Assembly: GCA_015680685.1 (NCBI GenBank)
Contig: MNCI01006577.1
Span: forward strand, 534,804-557,566
From: Gnetum montanum
Taxonomy: Eukaryota; Streptophyta; Gnetopsida; Gnetales; Gnetaceae
DNA length: 22,763 nt
Direction: 5' to 3'
Of this stretch, positions 19,206 through 22,763 are shown piece after piece (position 1 is the stretch's first letter; every line of letters starts with the position of its first letter). The position numbers were made by a program, and so were the translations under genes. Under the pieces are notes generated by a model. That model searched no databases, had not been told where the DNA came from, and saw only the letters and a list, made by a program, of their open reading frames with translations.

Positions 19206-22004
19206 GTCTCAAAGAAATGATGACTAATTGATTTGCTAGCTTTTGTCTTATGTTGCACTTCTGTAAGGGCGGTAGGTTCCATGCCTTGTATGTGTTTTGG
19301 GATATCAAGTGAACTTCAAAACCTGAGTCTAGTAGAGCTTTGCATGATGAATTTCTACCAATCTATAAATAAATCAAAATATTTCCAGAATCTATTCTTT
19401 TCTTAGGAAGAGTTATGGATTTTATCTAGTTTGATACCATATTAGTTAGCATGATAGTTATAATCTTTTGATTTGATTTTTGTGGAAGCATGATGTCTGT
19501 AGGAGAATCTATCATAAGAGGAACATGATTGGATGAATTTCTAGCTCTACCAGTCTTTTCTAGACTTTTCTTGAAGAAAGGATGTTTTCTTCATTTACCT
19601 TTAGTGTTGCTAGTATAATCCTCTCTCTATATATTCATTGCCCTTATAGCACTTTTCTACTATGGTTGTGATGATAGTTCTCCTTACATAACAGGTGGAG
19701 GTATTGGCAATAATGGATTTGAAACTTGAAATGAGAAACTAGCTACTAGCTGGGAAATGTAAGAATTGGAATTCATTCATGAAGTAGTAGATCAATGATA
19801 TTCTAGTGGATAGTAGTGAGAGGAAGCATGAACTGAAGTATTTCCTCAAGAGGTTGGAAATTAAATATAGTATCCATAAGGATCAGGTTTCCTATACGGA
19901 TGTTACTGCCTTGGTGATGGCATTCCCCATGCTTGTGGTTGTTGCCACTGTTGCTAGTACTATTCTTGTTGTTGAACATATACCCCACTTGGATAGTACA
20001 TTTGTTGGTAGGATTCTCTAAAGTTACCTTGTGGATAAGGTAGTCTTCTAGGGATTTGTTTCTTGACAAACTTTGGATTAAGTACATATGCCTTGAACTC
20101 TTGTAAGTGGATCATAATAGGACAACATCCCTTAGGATGTTTATACTATCACACTTTGCATTCTTCATCATCTTTCAAACTGGATTCTGTGATTTTCTCC
20201 ACTACAACAACTTTTTCTTTATTTTTGTAGTGTTCTCACCCATTGTCTCTTTGTTTCTTCTTATCTTTACTTCTATTTAGAGCTTGTTCAATCTTTTCCT
20301 TTACTATCTTCAATGCTATAGAAAATTTTTCTTCTATAGAATCCCACATTTTCTCTACTTTTGTTGCAATGTAATTAACTAATTTTTGAATTGGTAGAGT
20401 CTTCCATTGGATCATATCTTTTAAAGTTTCCTCTTCTTACAATTCACACATTCTTGCATTCCTTTTTTTGATGGTAGGATCTCTATTGTATTCTTTGACT
20501 AATTCTCTTTTTCTTAACTTCTTCGTTTACCATTTGGTCAATGAGTCTTTGAATATGATAAGCTATCATCTTAGATAATGTGCCTTGGGCATATACCCCC
20601 AGGGTTTGTCATATCTTGTTTCTTATCTCATCGATAATGTGTCATAGTTTCTCCTTTTGAGAAAATCCATTGCCTAGACACTTATGTAATAATGAATAGT
20701 ACCTATTCATTACTACATCAAGGGATTCATGTGTCCCTTACTTCCATCCTTAAATCTATTTTATCAAATTAGACACTCTAGAGTAGGTTTGGTACTTGTC
20801 ATTGAAGAGCTCTAACATGGTACTCCATCTTTGAATTGATTCCAATTCTCATGATCAATACCAACTCCCTACTTTCTTTATGAGTATTATATGAAACAAC
20901 TTGAGTTTCTATCAGTCATTTTTAATGTTTTGAAGGGCATAGGCATCATGGAAAATTTGAAAATAGTGTTGTGGATCTATATTATGTCCGCCTTCACATT
21001 TGAAAATATTATTCATGCCTAGTCGCTTGATGTGACTATCCCTTACATGCCTAGTAGGAATATATACTGCTTCTTTAATATTAATCATGTTGCAAGTGGC
21101 CAATAGGGGTTCTTCATAATCTTTAGGTTCATAAACTTTGTTGTAGTGGTGACCCCTTTAATGTTCATAGTGCTCTCTCTCTTTGTGCCTGATTCTTTCT
21201 CTTCTTTGTTCATAATCATCTTCTTCTTTATCAGGATGTCTTATATGATACTCATGTCTCTTAGAATCCCTTCATCTCTTCCTATCATGATCCCTAATTC
21301 TTCCTTCTCTCTTGTCATAATCTCTAGAGGAGTATGAGGATGAAAAGAAAGAAGTTGAAGAATGGTATCGGGCAACTCTCCTTCTATGACTCCTTGATTC
21401 ATCACTTTTTAATTCAATGGAGGTTTTAGACCTTGAGTTCCTCCTAAATGATGAGTCTTCCTTATCTCCTCTAGGTGTTTCTACAAGAGTTGAATGTAAT
21501 TGTGTTTTGATGAAATCCTTGATATGGATGACTGGTGTTTAAGATTGGGATCCATGAGTTTGATAGAATTTCTTCATGTGGAATATTGCATTGTCTCCTT
21601 CCTCTAGGACAATCATTTATGGTACTTTCTTTCCTTTACTAAGCTCATGCCTTATTTCAATAGTAGCATCCCTTCTTACCTGAGCTTTTGTTAGTTGGTA
21701 TGGCCTAGTGCTATGCTTTATGATGTGGTACACTTCTTGTACATTATCAAGGTTTAACCTTATGAGGGTTTGTTGATGGTGTAGAACATTCTGGAGGCAA
21801 TACAATTTTGTCGTATAAATCTCTCCACCTTAGTTATTCATCCTAGTAAAACACAAATGTGAAGTTAGGGTGATATGGATTACTGTGAAAGTAAGAAATT
21901 CTAGTTTGCATAGCTGCACTCTAGTCTTCTTCATTGTGCTTCCTATCATGACTCTTATTAAATTCCTTAGTAGGTGATGATTTCTTCTTAATTGTAGAAG
22001 TCAT
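19206..22004 (-). pseudogene. gag-protease pseudogene of copy C
   Basis: The likely gag start is the ATG at 22004-22002, about 120 nt after the primer-binding site. This is the only copy in the window that shows the gag N-terminus. In order: a Lys/Ser-rich start; LRWRDLYDKIVLPP (about 21790-21835); RPYQLTKAQ (about 21690); an Arg/Asp/His/Glu-rich tract (about 21130-21350); capsid start MATCNMINIKEAV (21103 down) with FHDAYALQNI; a RWSTMLELFNDKYQTYSRV-like helix (about 20770-20840); a knuckle region HPKGCCP (about 20120-20165) whose second cysteine is lost to stops; PRRLPYPQGN (about 20050); and a protease piece with ALLDSG and TYKAWNLPPL (about 19345-19206). At the codon after GWK (near 20742) it has TAA where copy A has TAG. 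Dead, but useful for reconstructing the order of the family. Confidence 0.8.
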
Positions 22005-22124
22005 ATTAAATACTTAATGCCTTAAGTGTGTACTTGGAAAATTTGGTTTAAGTATGAAAGATTTGCTTGATGACTCTTAACACAACGAACGTTGCAAAAT
22101 TAACTACTTAGTGAACATTGACAA

Positions 22125-22143
22125 ATCCTTGGCAACATTACTA
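22125..22143 (-). promoter_or_regulatory. primer-binding site of copy C, tRNA-Asp type
   Basis: On the minus strand TAGTAATGTTGCCAAGGAT follows the LTR end by one base. It matches 12 of 19 positions of the tRNA-Asp complement, and six of the seven differences are C-to-T or G-to-A. GTTGCC and GGAT are preserved here but partly lost in copy B. Confidence 0.65.
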
Positions 22144-22144
22144 A

Positions 22145-22621
22145 TGATGAGTGGTTAGGTATTCCAATACTCCACCATATAAGTTACAAGTGTTCACACA
22201 TGACCAAATCATAATTCGTGGATGGTCAATCTAAACTCACTAGTAGTTGAGGTTCAGTTTGCCATTGTTGTCTTTTCACTTTGAGTTAATGAAGTGCAAG
22301 TTGTATGGTTTAACTCTTGGTGAGGCATATGATACATTGATGTTGTTGGCTTAAATTAAGACTAAGTGTAAACATGGTTGAAACAGAGTAATATAGTCCA
22401 AGCCTAAGTGTAATGAAAGTAAACAAACAATTCTAGCCTATAGGCAATAAGTATCCATTCCTCATTTACTATTCACATCTTGGGCTTATGTAACTATCAC
22501 TAGGGTTACCAAGTGTTATGCTACTAGATGAACCAAGAAATAACATTACTGGGATTACGAAAAAATTACACTTTACACTTGAAACTAGTCATACTTATAG
22601 TACCTTACTAAGGAACATTAG
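22145..22621 (-). repeat. 5' LTR of copy C, truncated by copy D
   Basis: On the minus strand it contains CGTAATCCCAGTAATGTTAT and the second paired motif (about 22500-22560), then a TATGGTGGAGTATTGGAAT stretch (about 22160-22180), and ends CTCATCA before the primer-binding site. These match LTRs A and B in order. About 477 bp survive, roughly the last 60 percent of the LTR. U3 and the palindromes are not in the window on this side. Confidence 0.75.
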
Positions 22622-22763
22622 TGATGAGACGCGAATTGCACAGGCCGCGATATCGCATCCCCTGCGATATCGCGTATGCGATATCGCGTCGTTCCCTGCG
22701 ATATCGCGTATGCGATATCGTGGTCCATCGCCAAATCTATAAATAAGAGGCGGCACTCCCCTC
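22622..22763 (+). mobile_element. start of LTR of copy D, nested in copy C's LTR and running off the window
   Basis: TGATGAGACGCG matches the LTR start of copy A, and the sequence continues through a palindrome array to a TATA box and AAATAAGAGGCGGC, as in A. No polypurine tract precedes it, and the bases to its left belong to copy C's LTR in the opposite orientation. This is therefore a 5' LTR or solo LTR inserted there, not a 3' LTR. The candidate target duplication is ATTAG (22617-22621). Nearly all CpGs are intact, so D is the youngest copy seen. Confidence 0.8.
22631..22745 (+). promoter_or_regulatory. U3 promoter of copy D: six palindromic sites and a TATA box
   Basis: Sites start at 22631 (degenerate), 22647, 22664, 22678 and 22698 (all perfect GCGATATCGC) and 22712 (GCGATATCGT). 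TATAAATA is at 22738-22745, 16 bp after the last site exactly as in copy A. Compared with A there is one extra 34-bp module holding two sites (14 + 20 bp spacing), so the array has grown or shrunk by whole modules. Confidence 0.78.

Larger units (their letters stand above)
19206..22621 (-). mobile_element. LTR retrotransposon copy C (protease piece, gag, leader and partial 5' LTR)
   Basis: On the minus strand, from 22621 down: part of a 5' LTR, primer-binding site, leader, gag with zinc-knuckle region, and the N-terminal part of the protease, ending at about 19206 where copy B's gag begins on the opposite strand. The upper end is cut by copy D at 22622. Everything 3' of the protease active-site region is absent, so it too shows no pol. 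Stops and frameshifts are scattered through it. Confidence 0.82.

Noticed and set aside
22518-22742. A 74-codon open frame crossing the copy C / copy D boundary
   Set aside because: It spans two LTRs in opposite orientation and encodes nothing recognisable.

Overview
The window is nuclear DNA of a land plant, most likely a seed plant with a retrotransposon-rich genome. The evidence is a six-exon gene for a cysteine-rich receptor-like kinase (CRK, DUF26 family), found only in plants, with GT-AG introns of about 90-120 bp, set between degraded Ty3/gypsy-type LTR retrotransposons in AT-rich DNA. I cannot name the species. Layout: (1) Bases 1-5803 hold the right part of LTR element A (+ strand): a gag frame broken by stop codons, a frameshifted retropepsin, about 1.9 kb of non-coding 3' sequence with no reverse transcriptase, RNase H or integrase, a polypurine tract, and a complete 806-bp 3' LTR. 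(2) Bases 5804-11436 are AT-rich with no recognisable gene, only short tandem repeats and one faint unidentified coding-like stretch. (3) Bases 11437-14134, minus strand, hold an apparently intact CRK gene (719 residues): signal peptide, two Gnk2/DUF26 domains, an unusually long repetitive proline-rich stalk, a transmembrane segment and an active-looking RD kinase. Its upstream region has W-box motifs and a tiny upstream ORF. (4) Bases 14135-17064 are AT-rich with no gene seen. (5) Bases 17065-22621 hold two old relatives of element A, joined tail to tail. Copy B (+) has a 5' LTR, primer-binding site, leader and N-terminal gag; copy C (-) runs from a piece of protease back through gag, leader and primer-binding site to a truncated 5' LTR. 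They meet near 19205, so a 5' LTR lies at each outer end. (6) From 22622 to the window end a younger LTR (copy D, +) interrupts copy C's LTR. The unifying theme is one retroelement family seen in four copies of different ages. Its features are a tRNA-Asp-like primer-binding site, an Arg/Ser/His/Asp-rich gag N-terminus, a non-canonical zinc knuckle, no visible pol in the one copy whose 3' half is complete, and a very short U3 built from an array of the palindrome GCGATATCGC ending 16 bp before a TATA box. The array has four sites in A, six in D, and four CpG-decayed sites at A's exact spacing in B. I regard this palindromic mini-promoter and the apparently pol-less family as the most novel content. 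The CRK gene is the only gene that looks functional.
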